Positions 1 through 5,801 of a stretch of DNA of 5,889 nt are shown here, piece after piece. A program made the position numbers and the translations under genes. Position 1 is the stretch's first letter. The number at the start of each line of letters is the position of its first letter. The stretch is from UBA4312 sp040266995. GTDB lineage: Bacteria; Bacillota_I; Bacilli_A; Erysipelotrichales; Erysipelotrichaceae. Below the pieces are notes generated by a model that had not been told where the DNA came from, made no database searches, and saw only the letters and a program-made list of their open reading frames with translations. The stretch covers positions 1 through 5,889 of the forward strand of contig JAWRHV010000042.1 in the NCBI GenBank assembly GCA_040266995.1, in the 5' to 3' direction.

Positions 1-1
1 C

Positions 2-367
2 ATGAAAAGAAATGAGGGTATAAGAAAAATGGAAACAAGAGTGAGCGGATTCAGCGAATCGCAGAGAGAGTATTTATTGAACTGGTTCAAGCAGAAAGCG
101 GAAATGGACCGAGTGAGCGAAGAGGCATACAGAAGAAAAAAGATCGAAAAGAAACTGATCAAGAAAGGTGAAAAGAGAGGAATTAGGAAAGGTGAAAAGA
201 GAGGTGAAAAGAAAGGTGAAAAGAGAGGCATAGTCAAAGTCATAGGTCAAATGATGGCGCAACAGAATATGACCTGCCAAGAGGCTATGGATTTTATAAA
301 CCTGGATCCATCGATGCGAAAATATGTGAAGAAAGCCTTGGAAAATAAAAGAATAAAAGAAGAATGA
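2..367 (+). CDS. C-terminal part of a charged, repeat-bearing protein (Rpn/PD-(D/E)XK transposase-like tail, tentative)
   Basis: The frame is open from the window edge to a TGA at 365-367, so the true start is probably upstream and the 121 visible residues are a C-terminal part. A methionine codon at base 2 and another at base 29 (GAGGG at 14-18, ten bases before it) could be starts, but neither is convincing. The visible protein is extremely Lys/Glu/Arg-rich. Residues 20-55 look helical or coiled, residues 56-79 are a four-residue repeat (GEKR/GIRK/GEKK), and residues 80-110 form a short helical end (IGQMMAQQNMTCQEAMDFI). This layout, a charged G-K/R-E repeat followed by a short 'x-G/N-M-x-x-E-A' helix pair, is what I know from the tails of Rpn-type recombination-promoting nucleases annotated as PD-(D/E)XK transposases. 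No catalytic motif lies in the window, so the family call is inference. It could be an intact gene, a remnant, or a different charged protein. Confidence 0.5.
   Translation: MKRNEGIRKMETRVSGFSESQREYLLNWFKQKAEMDRVSEEAYRRKKIEKKLIKKGEKRGIRKGEKRGEKKGEKRGIVKVIGQMMAQQNMTCQEAMDFINLDPSMRKYVKKALENKRIKEE
164..228 (+). repeat. 12/24-bp in-frame tandem repeat
   Basis: The 17-base string AAAGGTGAAAAGAGAGG occurs exactly three times, at 164-180, 188-204 and 212-228, with a perfect 24-base period. The underlying unit is 12 bases (GGTGAAAAGAGA and variants), each coding four residues: GEKR, GIRK, GEKR, GEKK, GEKR, GIVK (residues 56-79 of the flanking gene). Because the unit is a multiple of three, gain or loss of copies keeps the frame. 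Confidence 0.85.
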
Positions 368-396
368 TGTATAATATACACAAAGGAGAATAGCGT

Positions 397-744
397 ATGA
401 TCAGAAAAAAAGAAGAATGTGCTGTGGAAACCCGTGTGGAGATGAAAGGGGGACCAGGGCAGGTTGTACAAACCTCTTTTGTGTCCAAGGAAGAGCTTCT
501 GAATAAGGGGAGATTGTTTGGGAACCTTCATTTGGAACCAAATTGTGGTATTGGTATTCATACACATGAAGGAGAAGAAGAAATCTTCTATATTGCCAAA
601 GGAGAAGTTGTGTATAACGATGATGGCAAAGAAGTGATTTTAAAAGAAGGAGATATTGCGATTTGTCCTCCGGGACATACCCATGGTGTAACCAATCGGT
701 CGGATAAACCGGCGGATATGATTGCGTTGATTGTCTACGATTAG
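397..744 (+). CDS. Small single-domain cupin protein
   Basis: This encodes a 115-residue cytoplasmic beta-barrel protein of the cupin_2 type. Cupin motif 1, G(X)5HXH(X)3E(X)6G, is present with H55, H57, E61 and G69. Motif 2, G(X)5PXG(X)2H(X)3N, is present with G85, P91, G93, H96 and N100. The four metal ligands expected of a metallocupin (two His, Glu, His) are therefore all retained. No signal peptide or extra domain is seen, and the length is typical of a stand-alone cupin. The ATG at 397 is supported by AAAGGAG at 382-388, eight bases upstream. It starts 29 bases after the preceding stop and ends just before a strong terminator, so it is not cotranscribed with the oxidoreductase downstream. 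Small cupins of this kind include isomerases, dioxygenases and sugar- or ligand-binding proteins. The substrate cannot be deduced. The fold is certain; the function is unknown. Confidence 0.93.
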   Translation: MIRKKEECAVETRVEMKGGPGQVVQTSFVSKEELLNKGRLFGNLHLEPNCGIGIHTHEGEEEIFYIAKGEVVYNDDGKEVILKEGDIAICPPGHTHGVTNRSDKPADMIALIVYD

Positions 745-748
745 ATAC

Positions 749-777
749 AAACCCTGATTCGTCTGAATCGGGGTTTT
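749..777 (+). terminator. Rho-independent terminator after the cupin gene
   Basis: The arms 749-760 and 765-776 can pair over 12 positions around a GTCT loop (761-764). The core is CCCTGATTC against GAATCGGGG with one G-U pair, extended by three A-U pairs into the TTTT run at 774-777. It begins four bases after the TAG stop at 742-744. Confidence 0.88.
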
Positions 778-782
778 CGTCG

Positions 783-812
783 TTGAATTTTATGGAGAAT
801 ACATGCTACATT
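783..812 (+). promoter_or_regulatory. Candidate sigma-A promoter for the oxidoreductase operon
   Basis: A -35-like TTGAAT at 783-788 is followed after 18 bases by TACATT at 807-812, preceded by TG at 804-805 in the extended -10 arrangement (TGCTACATT). This would place the transcript start near 819 and give a leader of about 29 bases. It lies between the cupin terminator and the next gene, where a promoter is needed. A consensus-like TTGACA at 811-816 has no -10 at proper spacing. Short imperfect dyads (ACATT 808-812 with AATGT 822-826; CTAC 806-809 with GTAG 817-820) overlap the start region and could be a regulator site, but they are weak. Confidence 0.4.
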
Positions 813-847
813 GACAGTAGAAATGTGAACATAAAGAGGTATAGAAA

Positions 848-2899
848 ATGAATAATAAGAATTTAGAATCGCTTTTTACGCCATGGACCATTGGGAACTG
901 TACAATCAAAAACCGGTTTGTGATGACTTCCATGGGTGGTACGGACTTGTTCGGATGGATGGAACGGAACCATTTTGACAAGGCAGGGGCCGAATTTATC
1001 CTGGAAGTGGCACAGAATAATGCAGGTCTGGTATTACCGGGATGCCAGCCGGTGTATAATCCGATGTTTGGACAGTGGTTGTATAAAAACGAGAAAATGT
1101 ATCAGGAACTCAAAGAATGGATGCCGAAGTTTCATGAAACAGGAGCGAAGCTGTTTGTACAATTGACGGCAGGATTTGGCCGATCGTTTACAGTCAGTTC
1201 CATGATGGAGACATTGTATACCAATCCAATCTTACGAGTTTTATCCAAACCGGTCATGGACTTGGATAAGATTACAGCCAGTGCCAGTCCTTCGCCGAAC
1301 CGTTGGAGCGATAAGATTCCCAGCCGTGCTTTAACCGTAGAGGAAATTCATGAATATGTGGATGCGTTTGCCAAAACCGCAAAGCTGTTGCAGCAGGCCG
1401 GTGTGGATGGTGTAGAGATCCATGCAGTCCATGAGGGGTACTTACTGGATCAGTTTACCTTGCCTTATGTCAATAAAAGAGATGATGAATATGGGGGAAG
1501 TATGGAAAACCGGTATCGTTTTGCGGTTGAAATTGTACAGGCTATTAAAAAAGTCTGTGGACAGGATTTTCCTGTCTCTTTGCGTTATAGTGTCGTATCC
1601 AAAACGAAAGGCTTCCGACAAGGAGCCTTACCGGAAGAAGAGTATGTAGAAGTCGGACGAGATATGGAAGAATCCGAAAAGGCTGCCAAGTATCTACAGG
1701 ATGCAGGCTATGATATGCTCAACTGCGATAATGGAACGTACGATGCATGGTATTGGGCCCATCCGCCGGTATATATGCCGGAAAACTGTAATCTAAAGGA
1801 TGTAGCGCATATCCGGAAGTTTGTGGATATCCCGGTTGTCTGTGCGGGAAGAATGGATCCAGAAACAGCGGCCAAGGCTATAGAGAATCATGAAATTGAT
1901 GGAGCTGGTTTTGCCCGTCAGTTCCTGGCAGATCCGCAATGGATCACCAAGCTGATGGAAGACCGTACGGAGGACATTCGTCCGTGTATCCTTTGTCATA
2001 ACGGCTGTTTCAACATGTGCCATTATAAAGGGGTGCCGAATGATCAGGATCTGCAGGATTCTTTGCATCTGGCCCGATGCGCTGTCAACGCAACGACCAT
2101 GCAGACGGACAAGCATTATATCAAAAAGACGGACTATCCGAAAAAGGTCATTATTATCGGTGGCGGGATCGGCGGTATGGAAAGCGCCCTGGTCTTAAAG
2201 GCGCGGGGCCATCAGCCAATCATTTATGAAAAGAATGATCACCTGGGTGGTACGTTTGTGGCTGCCTCTTCGGAATCCTATAAAGGCAAACTGAGAGATC
2301 TATTGAAATGGTACCTTCGCCAGATCGAAAAGAAGGAGATTGAAGTGCATTTAAACACAGAAATCAAAGAATTGGGTGTCTTCCGTCAATATCCGGTCAT
2401 CATTGCTACCGGCTCGAAACCAAGGGTTTTGCGTGTGCCGGGCTATGAAAAAATGGTCGAAGCCTGTGATTATCTGACAAGGACACCGGTCGGGGAAACG
2501 GTAGCCGTTATCGGCGGTGGCCTGACAGGATGCGAAATTGCCTATGAGCTGTGCTTGCAGGGCAAGAAACCGATCATTATTGAAATGAAGGATGACTTAG
2601 TCAGCCAGAAAGGTGTCTGTCTGGCCAACAGTTCGTATTTAAGAGAATATTTTGCACTGCATAAAATACCGGTCTATCTGGAAGCGACTTTAAAAGAAGT
2701 CAATGACCATGCGGTTCTTGTTCGTCAGAACAAGAAAGACATCATGATCCCTTGTGACAGTGTGATTTCCAGTGTGGGCTATATTCCGACACCGTTAGCA
2801 GACGAAAAGGGAAATATCCATTTGGTCGGAGATTGTAAACAAGTCGGCAACCTGCGTTCCGTTATCTGGCGGGCATGGGATGTATGTATGGAGATCTAA
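848..2899 (+). CDS. Old Yellow Enzyme-family FMN/4Fe-4S/FAD oxidoreductase, 2-enoate reductase / BaiCD-BaiH type
   Basis: This 683-residue soluble protein has the layout of 2-enoate reductase, 2,4-dienoyl-CoA reductase and the bile-acid enzymes BaiCD and BaiH. Those enzymes use NAD(P)H to reduce (or oxidise) a C=C bond conjugated to a carbonyl. Residues about 8-370 are the FMN TIM barrel: NRFVMTSMGG near the N-terminus, R246 in a SLRYS strand, the IHAVHEGYLLDQF signature at 191-203, DEYGG at 213-217, and the phosphate-binding AGR (333-335) and GAGFARQFLADP (352-363). Y198 aligns with the proton-donor Tyr of E. coli FadH. Cysteines 380, 383, 387 and 411 should hold the 4Fe-4S cluster, with an unusually long loop before the last. 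An FAD site follows (GGGIGG, 438-443), then an NAD site (GGGLTG, 556-561) with E579 at the end of the second strand, which favours NADH, and a closing FAD 'VGD' at 660-662. AAGAGG (834-839), eight bases before the ATG, sets the start. The substrate is not readable; bile-acid, steroid or aryl-enoate substrates are all possible. Confidence 0.93.
   Translation: MNNKNLESLFTPWTIGNCTIKNRFVMTSMGGTDLFGWMERNHFDKAGAEFILEVAQNNAGLVLPGCQPVYNPMFGQWLYKNEKMYQELKEWMPKFHETGAKLFVQLTAGFGRSFTVSSMMETLYTNPILRVLSKPVMDLDKITASASPSPNRWSDKIPSRALTVEEIHEYVDAFAKTAKLLQQAGVDGVEIHAVHEGYLLDQFTLPYVNKRDDEYGGSMENRYRFAVEIVQAIKKVCGQDFPVSLRYSVVSKTKGFRQGALPEEEYVEVGRDMEESEKAAKYLQDAGYDMLNCDNGTYDAWYWAHPPVYMPENCNLKDVAHIRKFVDIPVVCAGRMDPETAAKAIENHEIDGAGFARQFLADPQWITKLMEDRTEDIRPCILCHNGCFNMCHYKGVPNDQDLQDSLHLARCAVNATTMQTDKHYIKKTDYPKKVIIIGGGIGGMESALVLKARGHQPIIYEKNDHLGGTFVAASSESYKGKLRDLLKWYLRQIEKKEIEVHLNTEIKELGVFRQYPVIIATGSKPRVLRVPGYEKMVEACDYLTRTPVGETVAVIGGGLTGCEIAYELCLQGKKPIIIEMKDDLVSQKGVCLANSSYLREYFALHKIPVYLEATLKEVNDHAVLVRQNKKDIMIPCDSVISSVGYIPTPLADEKGNIHLVGDCKQVGNLRSVIWRAWDVCMEI
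2890..2893 (+). promoter_or_regulatory. Ribosome site that decides the CoA-transferase start
   Basis: GGAG at 2890-2893 lies inside the last codons of the oxidoreductase gene and eight bases before the ATG at 2902. The in-frame ATGs at 2875 and 2884 have no comparable site at a good distance, so 2902 is preferred. The upstream stop is at 2897-2899, leaving two bases between genes, a spacing typical of translational coupling. Confidence 0.65.
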
Positions 2900-2901
2900 A
2901 T

Positions 2902-4491
2902 ATGGAAACGATCAAAGAAAAAGCGCTGCAGGCGCAGCTATGTTATGAAGATCTGAAAAAGAAGCTGGATATTCGGACAGAGGATCCGGTCGTCTTCTGT
3001 GTCAATGACCGCAAGAGACAACTCTTGAAAGCTTGTGTGGAACACAACCCATTTCCTTCTGTACTTAAGCCGGTATTGGTTTCTTTGCGTTTGAAAGCTG
3101 TAAAAAAACTGTTTGAAAAAGAAAAAGTACTGCAGACAGGGCCGGCCGCTGCCATTTTAAGTCTGGATCAGGCATTGGCCAAAGACATTGCCAGACAACG
3201 AGGGATGGACGTGAGTTCTGATCCCATCTTCTGTGATATTACCATGGCCGGTTTACAGGTCATCCGGTTATATATGATGGCTTATGAAGGCAATGAAGAA
3301 TTCATTACATCCCGCTATCAGTCAGCAATACGTGTAGATAATGCGTTAAATGGATCATTCTATAAATATCCGACAAAAGATGGCCGTTATTTCTCGGCAC
3401 ATGTTTATTATGAATCCCAGAAAGCGAAGATGATGGAAGTTCTCCGGATGAAAAAAGATCCGGATAAACTGGTTTTTACAACGCTTCCGGCAGATAAGAT
3501 CATAACGCGAAATGCCATTCGAAAATGGAAGGGAAAAGATCTGGAAGAAGCATCCTTTGCCAATGGAGCCTGTGGATGCGTATTGAGAGAACGCAGTGAA
3601 TGGGAGGCCATGGAAGTCGGTAAAGCGGTCTGTGCTATGCCGTTGGTCCGTATGACCAAGGTCAAGGATACACCGAAAAAAAGCTTTGAAAAAACCGGAA
3701 AGCGGCCTTTATCCGGCATCAAGGTATTGGATCTGACCCATATTATTGCCGGTCCGGCGTGCACACGTTTGTTGGCGGAATATGGGGCCGATGTCACAAT
3801 GATCCGAAGAGGAAAATATGTGAACCAGGAACAGGCGATGCTCGAGCTGGACGGCTGGGCCGGAAAGAAATCAGTATCTCTGGATTTCAATATTTCCGAA
3901 CAACTGGAAAAGGCTAAAGACATGGTCAAGGAAGCTGATATCATTGTCTGCTCTTACCAAAACGGTGCCCTGGATCGTTTCGGTTTATCCGAAGAAGACA
4001 TTCATCAGCTCAATCCGAACTGTATTTATGCATCGATGGTTTGTTTCTCGGATACCGTATGGAAACAAAGACCAGGATGGGCTCCTTGTGCTGAGGACAT
4101 CACCGGATTATCAGTACGAAACGGCTCCATCAAGCATCCGGCAAACCTCAACGGTGTACCGCTGGATTATATTCCCGGGTTTATTCTGACAGCTGGTATC
4201 TTGAAAGCCTTGAAACAGCAGATGACCGAAGGAGGCAGCTATACCTTGACAGGCTCATTGACTCGTGGAGGGTATTGGTTACATGAATGTACCGATCTGT
4301 ATGAAGCCTTTGCCAACGATAGCTCTTTCACGACATCTATCGAAGAAAATAAGGACGATGTCATCTGGCAGCAAACCTTCCATAAGGTGGAAGGAACATC
4401 AGTCGGGGATGTCTATTTCCCGGCGCCTGCGACCTTGACATCAGAGAATCCGGATCCATTTGGAACCATGAAGTTTGAAAATGTTGAATAA
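2902..4491 (+). CDS. Class III (CaiB/BaiF-family) CoA-transferase, lobe-permuted form
   Basis: From the ATG at 2902 this is 529 residues (538 if it starts at 2875). Family members transfer CoA between carboxylic acids through an aspartyl-CoA anhydride. Residues 272-285 (GIKVLDLTHIIAGP) are the classic N-terminal start of CaiB proteins, followed by LLAEYGADVTMIRRG. D422, in the PLDYIPGFILTAGIL segment, aligns with the catalytic Asp of formyl-CoA transferase (D169), and GGSYTLTGSLTR then matches the usual 'G.G..V..SL' strand. In standard members this half opens the protein. Here it is preceded by about 270 residues, of which 160-255 (DGRYFSAHVYY onwards to SEWEAM) resemble the small lobe that normally comes after the Asp. 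Residues 1-150 look like a degenerate partner of the first lobe. I know this order from some actinobacterial and fungal proteins, so it is probably genuine and not a fusion artefact. It sits two bases downstream of the reductase gene and is surely cotranscribed. The substrate acid is unknown. Confidence 0.9.
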   Translation: METIKEKALQAQLCYEDLKKKLDIRTEDPVVFCVNDRKRQLLKACVEHNPFPSVLKPVLVSLRLKAVKKLFEKEKVLQTGPAAAILSLDQALAKDIARQRGMDVSSDPIFCDITMAGLQVIRLYMMAYEGNEEFITSRYQSAIRVDNALNGSFYKYPTKDGRYFSAHVYYESQKAKMMEVLRMKKDPDKLVFTTLPADKIITRNAIRKWKGKDLEEASFANGACGCVLRERSEWEAMEVGKAVCAMPLVRMTKVKDTPKKSFEKTGKRPLSGIKVLDLTHIIAGPACTRLLAEYGADVTMIRRGKYVNQEQAMLELDGWAGKKSVSLDFNISEQLEKAKDMVKEADIIVCSYQNGALDRFGLSEEDIHQLNPNCIYASMVCFSDTVWKQRPGWAPCAEDITGLSVRNGSIKHPANLNGVPLDYIPGFILTAGILKALKQQMTEGGSYTLTGSLTRGGYWLHECTDLYEAFANDSSFTTSIEENKDDVIWQQTFHKVEGTSVGDVYFPAPATLTSENPDPFGTMKFENVE

Positions 4492-4514
4492 CCATAAAAC
4501 ATCATAAACGATTC

Positions 4515-4546
4515 AATGACCTGATGAGCAACCATCAGGTCATTTT
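4515..4546. terminator. Shared hairpin terminator between convergent genes
   Basis: The perfect 11-base inverted repeat ATGACCTGATG (4516-4526) and CATCAGGTCAT (4533-4543) encloses the loop AGCAAC. One more A-T pair (4515/4544) merges into a TTTT run at 4543-4546. The run favours termination of the + strand operon, which stops 24 bases upstream. The stem also directly follows the stop codon of the minus-strand transporter (4547-4549), but the T-run on that side is poor, so termination in that direction is likely weaker. Confidence 0.85.
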
Positions 4547-5671
4547 CTATTCAATATCTGATATATCTACATCCGGGGCAATATGAATGGTATAGTCCGG
4601 ATAGGCTTTGGACAATTCTTGATACAGGATAGAAAGCCCCTCTTTCGGTTTGATGTCAAAACTCATTACCACGTCAAAGCGAAGCTCTTTTTTCTGCTTG
4701 TCTACATAAAATCCATGCATCTGTAAAGCCCAGTCATGGGAAAAGACTATTTCGGTAATCTGTTTTTGCATGGCTGCTATTTCTTCATCTTTTGTGTTGT
4801 AGGAATAGACACCGACACCGGTCAGAACGATACCGGCTTCTTTGTATACCTTGTTTTCAAGCTTTCTTGTCAGCTGATCGACCTGATCCACAGTCATGGT
4901 ATCCGGCAGTTCCAGGTGAACAGAAGCCAGGTTCGTATTCGGGCCGAAATTGTAGATTACCAGATCATAAGCGCCACGAACTTCCGGCTCTTCGGTTAGC
5001 AGAGCCTTGATCTTCATAGTGGTTTCCTTATCCGGACGCATACCCAGAATATCGTTGAGCGTATCGATCATCATCTCAATACCGGATTTAACGATCACAA
5101 CCGAAATAATGATACCGACAACGGCTTCCAGAGATAAACCGGTGACCATATACAGGATGGCACTGGCTAATACGGAGGCGGATAAAATGGCATCAAACAG
5201 TGCATCCGAACCGGAAGCAATCAAAGAACCGGAATGGACCTTTTCGCCCTGTGCTTTGACATATCTTCCCAATACGAGCTTAACACCCACTGCGACCGCA
5301 ATGATTATTAAAGACAATACACTGTAATCCGCTTTCTCTGGTTGGATAATCTTTTTTACGGATTCCACAAATGAAGTAATACCGGCATATAACACGATTC
5401 CGGATACGATCATGGCACTCAGATATTCAATGCGTCCATATCCTAACGGATGCTTTTTATCCGGCAGTTTTCCGGCCAGCTTCGTACCGATGATCGTAAT
5501 AATGGAGGAAAGCGCATCCGATAAATTATTGACTGCATCCAGCGTTACCGCAATCGAATGACTGAAAACCCCGATCACGGCTTTGAAAACAGCCAGAAAA
5601 ACATTTGTGCATATACCAAGAATACTAGTTTGGATAATGACTTTATCCCGATTCATCATTTCTTGTTCCAT
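4547..5671 (-). CDS. Cation diffusion facilitator (CDF) exporter, probable Mn2+ type, with duplicated cytoplasmic domain
   Basis: This 374-residue inner-membrane proton/divalent-metal antiporter has six hydrophobic segments, roughly at residues 12-34, 40-62, 85-103, 117-136, 160-177 and 181-198. The CDF hallmark D71-K-K-H74-P-L-G-Y-G-R80-I-E82 lies between TM2 and TM3. The transport-site positions read N48 and D52 in TM2 (NNLSD) and D156 and D160 in TM5 (DALFD). That N-D-D-D set is reported for manganese CDFs such as MntE, whereas zinc members such as YiiP have D-D-H-D. Y78 replaces the His that forms the second zinc site of YiiP, and there is no His-rich loop. Residues 210-290 are the usual cytoplasmic dimerisation domain, and 296-368 look like a second copy, making the protein about 70 residues longer than the common form. 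The start at 5671 has only a weak upstream AAGAAG (about six bases); M5 or M6 are alternatives. Metal specificity is inference; Fe2+ is possible. Confidence 0.93.
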   Translation of the reverse strand: MEQEMMNRDKVIIQTSILGICTNVFLAVFKAVIGVFSHSIAVTLDAVNNLSDALSSIITIIGTKLAGKLPDKKHPLGYGRIEYLSAMIVSGIVLYAGITSFVESVKKIIQPEKADYSVLSLIIIAVAVGVKLVLGRYVKAQGEKVHSGSLIASGSDALFDAILSASVLASAILYMVTGLSLEAVVGIIISVVIVKSGIEMMIDTLNDILGMRPDKETTMKIKALLTEEPEVRGAYDLVIYNFGPNTNLASVHLELPDTMTVDQVDQLTRKLENKVYKEAGIVLTGVGVYSYNTKDEEIAAMQKQITEIVFSHDWALQMHGFYVDKQKKELRFDVVMSFDIKPKEGLSILYQELSKAYPDYTIHIAPDVDISDIE

Positions 5672-5698
5672 CGTTTCACTTCTTTCTATATACCAAGG

Positions 5699-5707
5699 AT
5701 TCTATCA
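5699..5707 (-). promoter_or_regulatory. Candidate extended -10 promoter for the cation exporter
   Basis: Read on the minus strand, these bases are TGATAGAAT, an extended -10 (TG-N-TAGAAT). It would start transcripts near 5692, about 20 bases before the ATG at 5671. No good -35 is seen at 16-18 bases, which an extended -10 can tolerate. It lies in the 130-base AT-rich gap (5672-5801) between two divergent genes. I see no clear regulator site or metal riboswitch in that gap. Confidence 0.35.
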
Positions 5708-5790
5708 CAGCTTCTTAATTATTTCATTGATTCCGTCATTGTTTTTTGTCGTTCTTTTTTAACTTCGTAGTAGGTAATAAGACTAAAGAA

Positions 5791-5797
5791 AAGGAGG
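5791..5797 (+). promoter_or_regulatory. Strong ribosome site for the last gene
   Basis: AAGGAGG ends four bases before the ATG at 5802. It is a near-perfect anti-16S match and, although the spacing is slightly short, it is the main evidence that a gene starts here. No convincing promoter hexamers were found upstream. Confidence 0.7.
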
Positions 5798-5801
5798 AAT
5801 C

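Noticed and set aside
370..375. Perfect TATAAT just upstream of the cupin gene
   Set aside because: No -35 lies at a proper distance (the nearest TTGGAA, at 338-343, is 26 bases away), and a transcript from it would begin at the ribosome site itself, leaving a leader of only about 15 bases. The region is AT-rich, so a chance match is likely.
811..816. Consensus -35 TTGACA
   Set aside because: No -10 follows at 16-18 bases; the closest (TATAGA at 840-845) is 23 bases away and overlaps the ribosome-site spacing. The TTGAAT / extended -10 pair upstream fits better.
1793..2116. Minus-strand open frame of 107 codons
   Set aside because: It is antisense to the flavoprotein's iron-sulfur region, whose motifs are clearly coded on the + strand. 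There is no independent support.
2875..2901. Earlier starts (2875, 2884) for the CoA-transferase
   Set aside because: Both overlap the end of the upstream gene and lack a well-placed ribosome site, while 2902 has GGAG eight bases upstream. They are not formally excluded.
3408..3944. Long open frame on the minus strand (178 codons)
   Set aside because: It lies wholly inside the CoA-transferase gene, its translation is low-complexity Ser-rich with no family resemblance, and it has no ribosome site. It is a shadow of the real frame.
848..4491. A complete bile-acid 7-dehydroxylation (bai) operon
   Set aside because: Only one flavoprotein and one CoA-transferase are present. The CoA-ligase, 7-alpha-dehydratase, hydroxysteroid dehydrogenase and transporter genes are absent from this transcription unit, and the transferase is of a permuted form unlike BaiF.
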